Assembly (NCBI GenBank): GCA_016714045.1
Contig: JADJNY010000012.1
Coordinates: 1 to 64,000 of the forward strand
DNA from: Planctomycetota bacterium
GTDB lineage: Bacteria; Planctomycetota; UBA1135; GCA-002686595
Direction of reading: 5' to 3'
Length of the DNA stretch: 64,000 nucleotides
Made by a program: the position numbers and the translations under genes. The first letter of the stretch is position 1. Each line of letters opens with the position of its first letter. Under the pieces are notes generated by a model that was not told where the DNA came from, did not search any database, and saw only the letters and a program-made list of their open reading frames with translations. Below are positions 8,381 to 17,402 of this stretch, piece by piece.

Positions 8381-9397
8381 ATGAGCGCCTCCGACCGCGA
8401 CGACGACCCGCGCACCGAACTCGGCCGCCTCGCCGGCGCCCTCGAAGGCCACGTCCGCCGCACGCGCGCGCGCGGAGCGCGGCGCACGCCGGCGCCCAAG
8501 CGGCGCTCCGCTCCGCCCGCGGCGACGAAGGAGCCCGCGTCCGCGCCGAGCGCTCCGGCTGCGGCCCCGCAGCCCGATCGTCGCGCCGCGGCCGCACCGG
8601 CGGCCCCGCGCGTCGACGCCGGGAACGGTCGCGGTCCCGCGGACCCGCGCACGAACGCCGATCGGCTCGCGAGCCCGGCCGCCGCGCGCGCGCCGCACGC
8701 CTCCGTTCCGGCACCCGCGGCTCCGGCCGCGGCGCCGCGCGCGCCGACGCCCGCCGCGGCCGGAGCCAAGGACTCCGCGCACGCGGCCCGGGTCGCCGCC
8801 GTGCGCGCGCGCGCCGCGGCGTGCTCGACGCTGGAGGAGCTGCGCGCCGCCGTCGCCGCGTGCACCGCCTGCGATCTGTGCAAGACCCGGACTCAAACCG
8901 TGTTCATGGACGGGCGCGGCACGCGCCGGATCCTGTTCGTCGGCGAGGCGCCGGGGGCCGAGGAGGACCGCACGGGCGTGCCGTTCGTCGGCCGCGCGGG
9001 CCAGCTGCTCACGGACATCATCACGAAGGGCATGGGGCTCGCGCGCGACGAGGTCTGGATCGCGAACGTCGTCAAGTGCCGTCCGCCCGAGAACCGCGAC
9101 CCCACCCCGGTCGAGAAGGAGCTCTGCACGCCCTTCCTCGACCGCCAGGTCGAGTTGATGGACCCGGCGCTGCTCATCCCGCTCGGCCGGCACGCCGCGA
9201 TGCACGTGCTCGGGCTCGAGGCGACGATGGGCGCCATGCGCGGCCAGGTCCACACGCGCGGCGGGCGCCCGATCGTGCCCACGTTCCACCCCGCCTACCT
9301 TCTGCGCAGCCCCGGCGAGAAGAAGGAGTGCTGGAAGGACATCCAAAAGGCGATGGAGCTCCTCGGACTCCCGGCGCCACGCAAGGCCGGGATCTGA
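8381..9397 (+). CDS. Family-4 uracil-DNA glycosylase with long disordered N-terminus
   Basis: Removes uracil from DNA; an iron-sulfur family-4 (UDGa) enzyme. 338 residues: about 1-145 are Ala/Pro/Arg-rich and probably disordered, and the glycosylase domain covers about 150-335. Motif 1 is FVGEAPGAEEDRTG (about 187-199) and motif 2 is FHPAYLLRSPG (about 302-312). The four iron-sulfur cysteines fit C161, C164, C233 (VVKCRPPENRDP) and C249, with the family's 16-residue spacing between the last two. Most family members are about 190-230 residues, so the N-terminal extension is unusual. A TACCAT box 7 bases before the ATG and no Shine-Dalgarno suggest a leaderless message. Confidence 0.9.
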   Translation: MSASDRDDDPRTELGRLAGALEGHVRRTRARGARRTPAPKRRSAPPAATKEPASAPSAPAAAPQPDRRAAAAPAAPRVDAGNGRGPADPRTNADRLASPAAARAPHASVPAPAAPAAAPRAPTPAAAGAKDSAHAARVAAVRARAAACSTLEELRAAVAACTACDLCKTRTQTVFMDGRGTRRILFVGEAPGAEEDRTGVPFVGRAGQLLTDIITKGMGLARDEVWIANVVKCRPPENRDPTPVEKELCTPFLDRQVELMDPALLIPLGRHAAMHVLGLEATMGAMRGQVHTRGGRPIVPTFHPAYLLRSPGEKKECWKDIQKAMELLGLPAPRKAGI

Positions 9398-9398
9398 A

Positions 9399-9424
9399 CG
9401 GAGCGCGCATCCGCTCGCGCTCCG
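9399..9424 (+). terminator. Hairpin after the uracil-DNA glycosylase gene
   Basis: A 9-bp perfect stem (CGGAGCGCG / CGCGCTCCG) with an 8-base loop starts two bases after the stop codon. No T-run follows, so it is a terminator-like or mRNA-end hairpin rather than a classical intrinsic terminator. Confidence 0.4.
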
Positions 9425-9534
9425 CTCGTTACCGCTCGACCCCGCGGGGGTAGGCCGCGCCGACCGGTGCTCCGCGCGTCGACCCAGGACGTGCTCATCG
9501 GTCCGGTGGAGAGCTCGAAGCCCGCGTGTCTGCG

Positions 9535-9563
9535 TTGACCCTTGCCGTGGGCCTCGGTATCCT
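9535..9563 (+). promoter_or_regulatory. Sigma-70-like promoter TTGACC-N17-TATCCT
   Basis: TTGACC (9535-9540) and TATCCT (9558-9563) are separated by exactly 17 bases. This is the closest match to the housekeeping consensus seen in the window and stands out in such GC-rich DNA. It would give a leader of about 460 bases for the secretin-like genes at 10031 and 12762. Confidence 0.55.
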
Positions 9564-10030
9564 CCCCGCCCGCTCTGCCTTGACACGGCTCTGACGCCGG
9601 CGCGAGGCGCGCTCTCTCTCCGCTGCATCCGATGGAACCCCGCGCGGGCCCGTCGAACGCCGCGGAGCACACGACGAAACCGCGATTCGTCGCACGAGCC
9701 GCCGCACCGCCTCGCTGGAGTTCGCACTCCAGTCGCCAGTCCAACCCGTCCTCGAGCTCCGCACCGAAGCCTCGAACCCCACCGCGATCTGCACCGATCG
9801 GAAGCGCGTCTTCCGGAAGTACGGCTCGCGCGGTCCCCTTGCCTCGAGCGCGAGCCTCTCTCCCCCCCCACATCTCGATCCCCATCCCCCCGGCTGCGAC
9901 GCAGCTCCCCCCTGGATCGCGTGTCCGTGTCCGCTTGCGGACGCGCCCTGCGCCAGGCTCCGGTTGCGCAATCGACGCTTCGTCCGCGTCCGACCTCGCC
10001 GTCGTCCCCCTTCTCAGGTCCATCACATCC

Positions 10031-12694
10031 ATGCAGATGAGGTTTTTCCTCGTGCCGCTCCTCGCGGCGCTCCCCTGCTCCTGCAAGTCGACCGGATCCC
10101 ACGACGAGGCGAGCCGCGAGGACTCGAGCGCGATGCTCGAGCTCTCCGGCGCGACCGACGAGAAGGACGAAGACGGCATGAACGTCGCGATCGAGGTGCG
10201 CGAGGCCTCGGCGCCCGCCGCCGCGATCGAACCGGCCCAAGGCGACGTCTCCGCGGACGCCGCGCTGCTCGCCGTGAAGCAGCAGCGCGCTGCGTTCCTG
10301 GCGTCCGAATCCGTGCGTCAGGGCGATCGCCTGAAGGACCAGGGCGACCTGGACGGCGCGCTGCGTGAGTACTCGAACGCGCTCGAGGTCGATCCGTCGA
10401 ACCAGGAGGCGCGGCGCGGTCTCACGACGATCCGCGCGCTGATGGGCGACCGCTTCGCCGACGCCGCGGCCAATTTCGAGGACCTGACGGGCCGGGCGAT
10501 CGTGCAGCGCGCGCAGGCGCGCATGGCGGCCGAGGACGCGGCCGCGAAGGGCGACCTCGCCTTCAAGCAGGGCGACCTCGACGCCGCGGTCGGCCACTAC
10601 CGCCAGGCCGAGCTGATCCTCCGCTACAACCCGCTGATCGCGACCGAGTCGCTCGACGAGCGCATCGTCTCGGGCAAGCTCGCGATGGCGGCCGAGAAGC
10701 AGGAGGAGAACGCGCAGGCCCAGGAGCGCGCCGCGCGCGACGCGGCCGAGGACGCGCGCAAGAAGCGCGAGCTCGAGGAGAAGAACTACCGCGAGAACAA
10801 GCTGCGCACGCTCTACAGCCAGGCCAACCAGGCCTTCCTCGTCGAGAAGTACACGCTCGCCGAGTCGCTCTGCCGCCAGATCCTCGTCGAGGACCCGGGC
10901 AACGAAGCGGCGAAGAAGCTGCAGCAGATCGCGCGCGACGCCCGCCACCAAAAGGCGGAAGAGGACAACCGCACGAACTACCGCGAGCAGTGGATCCGCA
11001 CGTTCGAGGAGCTCGAGACGATCAACGTCCTCCAGAACGACACGCTCGTGTTCAACGACATGAAGCGTTGGGCCGAGGTCGACCAGCGCAAGCCGTACGA
11101 GTTCGGCACGGTCGAACCGGTCGCCGCGGGCGACAAGGCGATCATCCTCGAGAAGCTCGACCAGACGCGCTGCCAGGCGCGCTTCGCCGGTCCCGATGGG
11201 AACGGCTCGGCGCTCGCGGACATCGCGAACTACCTGCAGCAGGCCTCGGGCGTGAACTTCGTGATCAGCTCGAAGGTCGCGACCGAGCTCGACGACGAGC
11301 AGCGCACGATCTCGCTCGACGTCGCCTCGGACCGGAGCGTCCGCAAGGTGCTCGAGCTGATCGCCGAGGTCAGCGAGAACATCCGCTGGAAGGTCGAGGA
11401 CGGCGTCGTCAAGTTCGTCCACAAGGACGAGCTCAAGGGCGGCCAGATCCTGCGCTTCTACGAAGTGCGCGACCTGATCCACGCTCCCCAGGACTTCGCC
11501 GCGCGCGAGATGAACGTCTCCCCCTCGGGCGGCGTGCAGCTCCCGGAAGAAGAGAAGGTCGAGCGTGAAGCGAACATCATCACGACCGAAGGTCTCGACC
11601 AGCTGATCCGCAACAACATCGGCGTCGGCTCGTGGGACGCGGATCCGCAGAACAGCATCAAGATCACCGACCAGGGCACGATGGTCGTGCACCAGACGCC
11701 GGAAGTGCAGGAGCAGATCCAGCACCTCCTGGACGACCTGCGCGAGGCCACCGGCATCATGGTGGACATCTCGGCGCGCTTCCTGAAGGTCGAGGACAAC
11801 TTCCTCGAGGACATCGGCGTCGACTTCCGCGGCCTCGGCCAGCCGGGCCTCGGCACGAACGAGTCCTTCAACGACTTCGGCGACCCGTCGACGCAGGCGG
11901 ACCTCGGCCGTGAGATCGGCCAGGGCACGGACCTCGGCGCGTTCTACAACCGCGGCTTCCCGGGCGACATGCGCGCCCGCGTCGAAGAGCTCTACGACGT
12001 CGGCCTCGGCGACTCGAACGTGATCCAGGGTTCGGGCGGCGCGTCCTTCACGTGGACGTACCTGAACGACCTCCAGCTCCAGCTCGTCCTGCGCGCGGTC
12101 AGCAAGTCCGAACGCGTCGAGCTCGTCACGAGCCCGCGCATCACCGTCTACAACACGGCGCGCGGCAACCTCTCGGTGCTGAACCAGGTCGCCTACGTCC
12201 AGGACTTCAACGTCGAGATCGCGCAGGCCGCGTCGATCGCCGACCCGATCGTCAACGTCGTCCAGGACGGCGTGATCCTCGACGTGCGGCCGGTCGTCTC
12301 CGCCGACCGCCGCTTCATCACGCTCGAGCTGCGCCCGACGATCGCCGTCCTCAAGCGCCCGATGCGCGAAGTGGTCACGACCCTCGGTTCGCAGAACTCG
12401 GTCACGATCCAGCTGCCCGAGGTCGACTACCAGCGCGTGCGCACCTCGATCCCGATGCCGGACGGCGGCACGGTGCTGCTCGGCGGCATGAAGATCTCGG
12501 ATCGCCAGGACCTCCGCTCCGGCGTGCCGATCCTGAACAAGATCCCCCTCGTGTCGTTCTTCTTCGACCGCAAGGGCAACTACATCTCGAATCGGAAGCT
12601 CCTGATCCTCCTCAAGGCGAACATCGTGATCCCCGTCGAGCACGAGCCGTCCGAGGCCCAGACGAGCCCCCCGAGCAAGGCGAGCCGGCTCTGA
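10031..12694 (+). CDS. Secretin-like TPR lipoprotein, first tandem copy
   Basis: 887 residues from the ATG at 10031 (another in-frame ATG lies at 10037). The start shows an export signal (MRFFLVPLLAALPCSCKS) with Cys in a weak lipobox. Residues about 90-300 contain TPR units (GDRLKDQGDLDGALREYSNA) and a charged coiled-coil. From about 390 there are short N-terminal secretin-type repeats, then a C-terminal secretin core with the conserved IPMPDGGTVLLGGMKI and GVPILNKIPLVSFFF signatures (about 815-850). Known relatives are GspD/PilQ outer-membrane channels. No other type II or pilus gene is nearby, so the pathway it serves is unknown. It is paralogous to the next gene. Confidence 0.8.
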   Translation: MQMRFFLVPLLAALPCSCKSTGSHDEASREDSSAMLELSGATDEKDEDGMNVAIEVREASAPAAAIEPAQGDVSADAALLAVKQQRAAFLASESVRQGDRLKDQGDLDGALREYSNALEVDPSNQEARRGLTTIRALMGDRFADAAANFEDLTGRAIVQRAQARMAAEDAAAKGDLAFKQGDLDAAVGHYRQAELILRYNPLIATESLDERIVSGKLAMAAEKQEENAQAQERAARDAAEDARKKRELEEKNYRENKLRTLYSQANQAFLVEKYTLAESLCRQILVEDPGNEAAKKLQQIARDARHQKAEEDNRTNYREQWIRTFEELETINVLQNDTLVFNDMKRWAEVDQRKPYEFGTVEPVAAGDKAIILEKLDQTRCQARFAGPDGNGSALADIANYLQQASGVNFVISSKVATELDDEQRTISLDVASDRSVRKVLELIAEVSENIRWKVEDGVVKFVHKDELKGGQILRFYEVRDLIHAPQDFAAREMNVSPSGGVQLPEEEKVEREANIITTEGLDQLIRNNIGVGSWDADPQNSIKITDQGTMVVHQTPEVQEQIQHLLDDLREATGIMVDISARFLKVEDNFLEDIGVDFRGLGQPGLGTNESFNDFGDPSTQADLGREIGQGTDLGAFYNRGFPGDMRARVEELYDVGLGDSNVIQGSGGASFTWTYLNDLQLQLVLRAVSKSERVELVTSPRITVYNTARGNLSVLNQVAYVQDFNVEIAQAASIADPIVNVVQDGVILDVRPVVSADRRFITLELRPTIAVLKRPMREVVTTLGSQNSVTIQLPEVDYQRVRTSIPMPDGGTVLLGGMKISDRQDLRSGVPILNKIPLVSFFFDRKGNYISNRKLLILLKANIVIPVEHEPSEAQTSPPSKASRL

Positions 12695-12761
12695 GCCGCG
12701 CTCCTTCCCTCTCCGTCGTCACCCGCGCCCCAAGCTGCCCCTCCCCCTCCGAGACACTGAC

Positions 12762-15377
12762 ATGAGGAAGTCCGCCTTCGCCTTGTTCCTGATCCTTCTG
12801 GCCAACTCGGCCTGCAAGTCGACCCCGCCGGCCGGCGAATCGCCGGCGGCGGGCGAACAGCCGGTCGCCGAGGCCGTGCCCGCCGCGCAGGGTGAAGACC
12901 CCGCGGCGGCGGCCGCGCAGGGCGGCGACGCGCTGGCGCGCGACGCGCAGACCCTGTCGCTCGCCGATCAGCGCAAGTCGTTCCTGCTCGAACAGCACCT
13001 CGCCAACGCCGACCGCCTCGCGAAGGACATGCGTCTCGACGCCGCCCTCGCCGAGGTCGAAGCGGCCCTCGAGCTCGAGCCCGAGAGCCTGAAGGCGAAG
13101 GAGATGCGCAACCACGTCAAGTCGCTGCGCGGCGAGCCCAGCGCGACGAACCTGACCGTGGCCGAGAGCCTCGCCCAGGAGCACGCGCTCCGCGTGCAGC
13201 AGCTGCGCACGGAAGCGCACGACTCGCTGCGCAAGGCGAAGCTGATGATCGCGCGCAGCGACTACTCGGGTGCCATCGCTGAGCTCGAGATCACGAACAA
13301 CCTGATCCGCTTCGCGCCCTACTCGATCAACTGGGACGGCGCGGACGTCGAAGCCAAGAACCTGCTCGCCAGCGCCAAGGTCTCCAAGGACCGCGCCGAG
13401 GCGGCCAAGGTCGAGGCCGACCAGCGCCTCGCGTACGAGCGCCTGCAGCGCGAAGAGGCCGCCAAGCGCGACCGCGCCGCGTCGCAGGTCGCGAGCACGC
13501 TCGACAAGGCGATCTCCGCCTTCCAGTCGGCGGAGTACGAGGAAGCGTTCGACCTCGCCGAGGCCGCGCTCCAGAAGGACCCGCGCAACGATCAGGCGCG
13601 CGAGATCAAGGACGCCGCCTTCCGCGCCGGCCGCACGCAGGTGCGCGAAGAGTACGTCGCGCAGAAGAAGGAGCAGTTCCGCCGCTGGCAGGAGTCGCTC
13701 AAGGAGCTGCTCGTTCCCTGGGTCGACGTCATCACCGAGCCGGACGCCGAGTTCTGGAACGAGATCACGGAGAAGCGCTCGACGCGCCGTGGCCTCGACA
13801 TCGCGCAGAAGCTGACGGAGGGCGAGCGCGCCCTGCGTGAGCAGCTCCGCAGCACGTCGGTCCAGCTGCCGGGCATCCAGGAGCAGGAGAAGCTCTCCGA
13901 GGTGATCAAGATCATCACGACGATCACGGGCATGCCGATCGTCGTCGACCCCGCCGCCGACAAGGCCGCGACGGACGCGGGCAAGGTCTTCACGCTCAAC
14001 CTCGAGCACCGCGTGTCCGTCGAGCAGGCCCTGAACCTGGTTTGCTCGATCACGGAAGGCGCTGTGACGTGGACCGTGAAGCACGACGTGGTGCTGATCA
14101 CGACCAAGGAGAAGGCGCGCGGCAAGCCGATCCCCTTCAACCACGACGTTCAGGACCTGATCTTCGCGCTCACCGACTTCAGCGGTCCGCGCATCGACCG
14201 CATCCGCCTCATCGACCAGATGCAGGACGACGACGGCGGCGGCCCCTTCGGCGCGGTGATGGAGAAGAAGAAGCTGATCGAGCCGGCCGACCTCGGCACG
14301 CTCATCCAGGAGAACGTCGCCGTCGGCACGTGGCAGGACGAGGGCATGTCGATCGACGCGACCGACATGGGCTACGTGCTCGTCAACCACACGCCCGAGG
14401 TCCAAGAGCAGGTCAAGCAGTTCCTGAACGACCTCCGCCGCTTCAACAGCTCGCTCGTGACGATCGAGTCGAAGTTCATGACCGTCGGCGCGAACTGGAT
14501 CCAGGAGATCGGCGTCGACTTCCGCGGTTCGGACTCGAACCTCGTCAACGACGTGACGAACGGCCTCGAAGACCTCTCGAGCCGCGGCCTCGACAACGGC
14601 GGCACGGGCACGGCGGGTCAGAACGCCGCCGGTCACCCGTCGGCCGGCATCTTCTACGACGACGGTCGTGACGGCGATTTCCGCGCGACGACGCAGAACT
14701 TCTTCGAGAAGTCGCTCGGCAACGCGATCAGCACGGTCGGCGGCCTCACCTACCAGCTCCACTTCCTGAACGACCTGGAGGTCTCGACGATCCTCCGCGC
14801 CGTCGAGAAGAGCACGAACTTCGAGCTGATCAACGACCAGGTGCTCTCGGTGCACAACACCCAGCGCGCCCACGTCGCGGTGCTCAACCAGCGCGCCTAC
14901 ATCCAGGACTTCGACGTCGAGGTCGCGCAGTTCCAGGCGGTCGCCGACCCGCAGATCAACGTCCTCCAGGAGGGCGTGGTCCTCGAAGTGCGCCCGACGA
15001 TCCACTCGGATCGCAAGTACCTCACGCTCGAGATCCAGCCGACGGTCGCGAAGGTCGTCGCGCTGCGCAACTTCTCCTCGACGCTAGGCGGCAACACCTC
15101 CCCCGTCGAGTTCCAGCTCCCCGAGCTCGAAGTGCAGAGCGTGAACACGACCGCGATCATCCCCGACGGCGGCTCGATCATGCTCGGCGGCCTGTCGAGC
15201 GTGCGCAACATCGAGCGTCGCGCGGAAGTGCCGTGGTTCGCGAAGATCCCGATCATCGGCTTCCTCTTCAAGCAGGAGGGCTACAACGACGAGAACAAGT
15301 CGTTGATGATCCTGATCCGCGCGCGCATCACGGACGTCTACGACGAGATCGCCAAGATCGAGAAGCGCACGAACTGA
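12762..15377 (+). CDS. Secretin-like TPR lipoprotein, second tandem copy
   Basis: 871 residues in the same order as the preceding gene: lipoprotein-type signal (MRKSAFALFLILLANSACKS), TPR/coiled-coil half with LADQRKSFLLEQHLANADRL and LELEPESLKAKEM, short repeats, then the secretin C-terminus (IIPDGGSIMLGGL, EVPWFAKIPIIGFLF). Shared stretches with copy one include TPEVQEQ, EIGVDFRG, LNDL and a YxQDFxVExAQ block, so the pair arose by duplication. It lies 67 bases downstream, probably in the same operon. A strong hairpin follows. Substrate and assembly partners are not visible. Confidence 0.8.
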   Translation: MRKSAFALFLILLANSACKSTPPAGESPAAGEQPVAEAVPAAQGEDPAAAAAQGGDALARDAQTLSLADQRKSFLLEQHLANADRLAKDMRLDAALAEVEAALELEPESLKAKEMRNHVKSLRGEPSATNLTVAESLAQEHALRVQQLRTEAHDSLRKAKLMIARSDYSGAIAELEITNNLIRFAPYSINWDGADVEAKNLLASAKVSKDRAEAAKVEADQRLAYERLQREEAAKRDRAASQVASTLDKAISAFQSAEYEEAFDLAEAALQKDPRNDQAREIKDAAFRAGRTQVREEYVAQKKEQFRRWQESLKELLVPWVDVITEPDAEFWNEITEKRSTRRGLDIAQKLTEGERALREQLRSTSVQLPGIQEQEKLSEVIKIITTITGMPIVVDPAADKAATDAGKVFTLNLEHRVSVEQALNLVCSITEGAVTWTVKHDVVLITTKEKARGKPIPFNHDVQDLIFALTDFSGPRIDRIRLIDQMQDDDGGGPFGAVMEKKKLIEPADLGTLIQENVAVGTWQDEGMSIDATDMGYVLVNHTPEVQEQVKQFLNDLRRFNSSLVTIESKFMTVGANWIQEIGVDFRGSDSNLVNDVTNGLEDLSSRGLDNGGTGTAGQNAAGHPSAGIFYDDGRDGDFRATTQNFFEKSLGNAISTVGGLTYQLHFLNDLEVSTILRAVEKSTNFELINDQVLSVHNTQRAHVAVLNQRAYIQDFDVEVAQFQAVADPQINVLQEGVVLEVRPTIHSDRKYLTLEIQPTVAKVVALRNFSSTLGGNTSPVEFQLPELEVQSVNTTAIIPDGGSIMLGGLSSVRNIERRAEVPWFAKIPIIGFLFKQEGYNDENKSLMILIRARITDVYDEIAKIEKRTN

Positions 15378-15400
15378 GCGCGCACCTCGGCTCCGATCGA

Positions 15401-15427
15401 CGCGGCCCGGCTCCATGCCGGGCCGCG
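15401..15427 (+). terminator. Terminator hairpin after the secretin-like pair
   Basis: An 11-bp perfect stem (CGCGGCCCGGC / GCCGGGCCGCG) with loop TCCAT, followed by GTCGTTTG, 23 bases after the stop of the second secretin-like gene. It is the strongest hairpin seen in the window, though its T-tract is short. Confidence 0.65.
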
Positions 15428-15634
15428 GTCGTTTGTGGCACCCACACGGGCGCGCTCGGTCCTGGCGGGCCCCCCCGAGCGCCGCTAGAGTCCCGTCCGG
15501 TGGGGACTGGAGCGGCCGGATGGCGCTCGCTCCCCCCCCGATCGCGGGCGTTCGCGGGAATCGCTCGCGCCGCGCGGGCGGGCCAGCCGATCCTAGGAGT
15601 TCGCATCACGTTCCAGCGCACCGAGACACGCAGC

Positions 15635-17341
15635 ATGACGAGCACGGGTATCGCGATCGGGTTCTGTCTCCTCGGCGGCGGCCTCCCGGCGAGCGGGGCG
15701 GGCCCCGGAGCCTCCACGGTCGAGCTCCAGGCCACGCGCTACGTCGTCGACGCCGTCGGCGCGCGCACGACCGAGCGTGGCGAGCGGCGCGCGCGCGAGC
15801 TCGTGACGCTCGCCCCCACCGGTCCCGGCACGGCCGCGGTCCAGCTGCCCTCGGGCGCGCTGTGGTCGCGCGACGAGAGCCTCTACTGGATCGGCAAGGT
15901 CGTCTCGCTCGGCGACCACGGCACGCAGGTCTTCACCGAGTTCGACTCGGGCGTCGACCACGCCGAGTTCCTCTCGGGCTTCGACCAGACGCCGGCGACG
16001 CCCGTGTGGCAAACGACGAGCGCGCTCGATCTCGCGCAGGCCGCGTGCGACTCCGCGGAGACGAACGATATCCACGTCACCCTGCACCAGGTCGTGACGA
16101 ACGGCGATCAGATGCACCGCCAGCCCGTGGTCGCGCTCTACTCGTCGTCGTCGCCGGTGCCCGATTGGACCTGGAGCTTCCCGGTGCAGATCGGCGGCGC
16201 GTCGAAGGTCGCGATGTCGCGCGACGGGCAGGTGATCGTCGCGGCGATCCAGAACAACTACCTCGCGCGCGTGGAGATCGCGGTCTTCACCCCCGCGTCG
16301 TCGACGCCCGTCTCGTACACGACGCTCCCGTCGTTCGTCCAGCTGCGTGGGTTCGACCTCTCCGCGGACGGTTCGACGCTCTACTTGAGCTCGCCGGCGC
16401 AGGCCTACCTGTTCGACACGGCGACGCACACGGTCACGCACCAGATCGGCCTGCCGACCTCGCTCGAGTGCCACGCGATCTCGGGTGACGGCCGCGTGTT
16501 CGCGTTCGGCACGTTCGGCACGGTCGAGCTCTTCGAGAAGAGCACGAGCGGCACCTGGGCCCACACCTACACGCGCACCGTGCCGGGCACGTGCGTCTGC
16601 AGCCGCATCGACCTCTCGGACGACGGCTCGACGCTCGCGTACGGCTTCAACTTCTACGACACGAACCTGCACGTCCGCATCGAGGCGCTCGACGTCGCGA
16701 CGAAGCAGGTGACGACGAGCGACGACGCCTACGGCGCGGGGACGCTGCAGAACATCGTGTCCGACGTCTCGATCTCCGCGGACGGCAGCCGCTTCGCCGT
16801 CGGACTCTGGGGAGACGAGGGCAACACGTGCCCCGAGCTGCGTTTCTATTCGAAGCACGGCAGCGCACCCTCCGCGCTCTTCAACCTGCCGGGCTCGGTG
16901 TTCGACGTCGACCTGTCGGCGGACGGCGAGCGCGTCGCCGTCGCGAGCAAGGCCGTGCACGCGAACACCTTCGCCAGCGGCGGCCGGATCGCGCTCTACG
17001 CGTTCGCGCGCCAGGACCTGCGCGCGCAGGGGGTCCCCGTCGCGGGCGGCCGCGTCGCGTTCCAGCTCGCGGGCCCCGCGAACTCATCCGCGCTCCTGCT
17101 CTGGTCGGACCTCCCCGCCCAGCAGCCGACCGAGTTCGGGAACATCGGCACGCTGTACCTGCGCCGGACGGCGCTCAACGCCGTCCCCATGGGGATGACG
17201 AGCGCGTCGGGAGAGGCCGCGGTCGAGTTCTCGCTGCCTGGCGACGCGTCGGACGTGGGCCGGACGTTCTATTTCCAGGGCTTCTGCTCGAACCCGCGCC
17301 GCCTGACGAGCGACTGGATCACGCTGACGGTCCTGCCGTGA
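15635..17341 (+). CDS. Secreted beta-propeller-like protein
   Basis: 568 residues from the ATG at 15635, whose product begins with a short hydrophobic segment (GIAIGFCLLGGGLPASGA). An in-frame GTG at 15500 sits 8 bases after a TAGAGT box and is an alternative start. The body has six to seven repeats of a WD40-like/YVTN-type strand pattern (LSADGSTLYLSSP, ISGDGRVFAFGTFG, LSDDGSTLAYGFNFY, ISADGSRFAVGLWGD, LSADGERVAVASKA). The C-terminus is a beta-sandwich-like tail of about 100 residues. It is probably periplasmic or extracellular; function unknown. It follows the secretin-like pair but is separated by a terminator. Confidence 0.7.
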   Translation: MTSTGIAIGFCLLGGGLPASGAGPGASTVELQATRYVVDAVGARTTERGERRARELVTLAPTGPGTAAVQLPSGALWSRDESLYWIGKVVSLGDHGTQVFTEFDSGVDHAEFLSGFDQTPATPVWQTTSALDLAQAACDSAETNDIHVTLHQVVTNGDQMHRQPVVALYSSSSPVPDWTWSFPVQIGGASKVAMSRDGQVIVAAIQNNYLARVEIAVFTPASSTPVSYTTLPSFVQLRGFDLSADGSTLYLSSPAQAYLFDTATHTVTHQIGLPTSLECHAISGDGRVFAFGTFGTVELFEKSTSGTWAHTYTRTVPGTCVCSRIDLSDDGSTLAYGFNFYDTNLHVRIEALDVATKQVTTSDDAYGAGTLQNIVSDVSISADGSRFAVGLWGDEGNTCPELRFYSKHGSAPSALFNLPGSVFDVDLSADGERVAVASKAVHANTFASGGRIALYAFARQDLRAQGVPVAGGRVAFQLAGPANSSALLLWSDLPAQQPTEFGNIGTLYLRRTALNAVPMGMTSASGEAAVEFSLPGDASDVGRTFYFQGFCSNPRRLTSDWITLTVLP

Positions 17342-17402
17342 GCTCGGTGAGCGCGCCGCTCCGCGCTGGACTCCGCCGCCGCCCAGGCTCCACAATCCCG
17401 AC

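Larger units (their letters stand above)
9398..10030. other. 633-base intergenic region and leader of the secretin-like operon
   Basis: Holds the hairpin at 9399-9424, a near-consensus promoter at 9535-9563 and then about 450 bases of leader. The secretin frame stays open back to 9632, but those 133 codons lack a signal sequence and are rich in Pro, Ser, Ala and Arg, unlike the body of the protein, so I read them as untranslated. A second TTGACA (9580-9585) has no -10 at the right distance. A polypyrimidine stretch lies near 9860-9910. Confidence 0.5.

Noticed and set aside
9632..10030. A 133-codon N-terminal extension of the first secretin-like gene
   Set aside because: The extension is Pro/Ser/Arg-rich and would bury the export signal at 10031; a promoter at 9535-9563 gives a leader instead.
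8345..12643. A minus-strand open frame of over 1400 codons opposite the glycosylase and secretin-like genes, and many similar long opposite frames elsewhere
   Set aside because: In DNA this GC-rich, stop codons are rare in every frame. These frames give Arg/Ala/Glu-rich sequence with no domains and lie opposite genes with clear family motifs.
10031..15377. A type II secretion or type IV pilus operon
   Set aside because: Only the secretin-like parts are present; no ATPase, platform or pseudopilin genes occur on either side.
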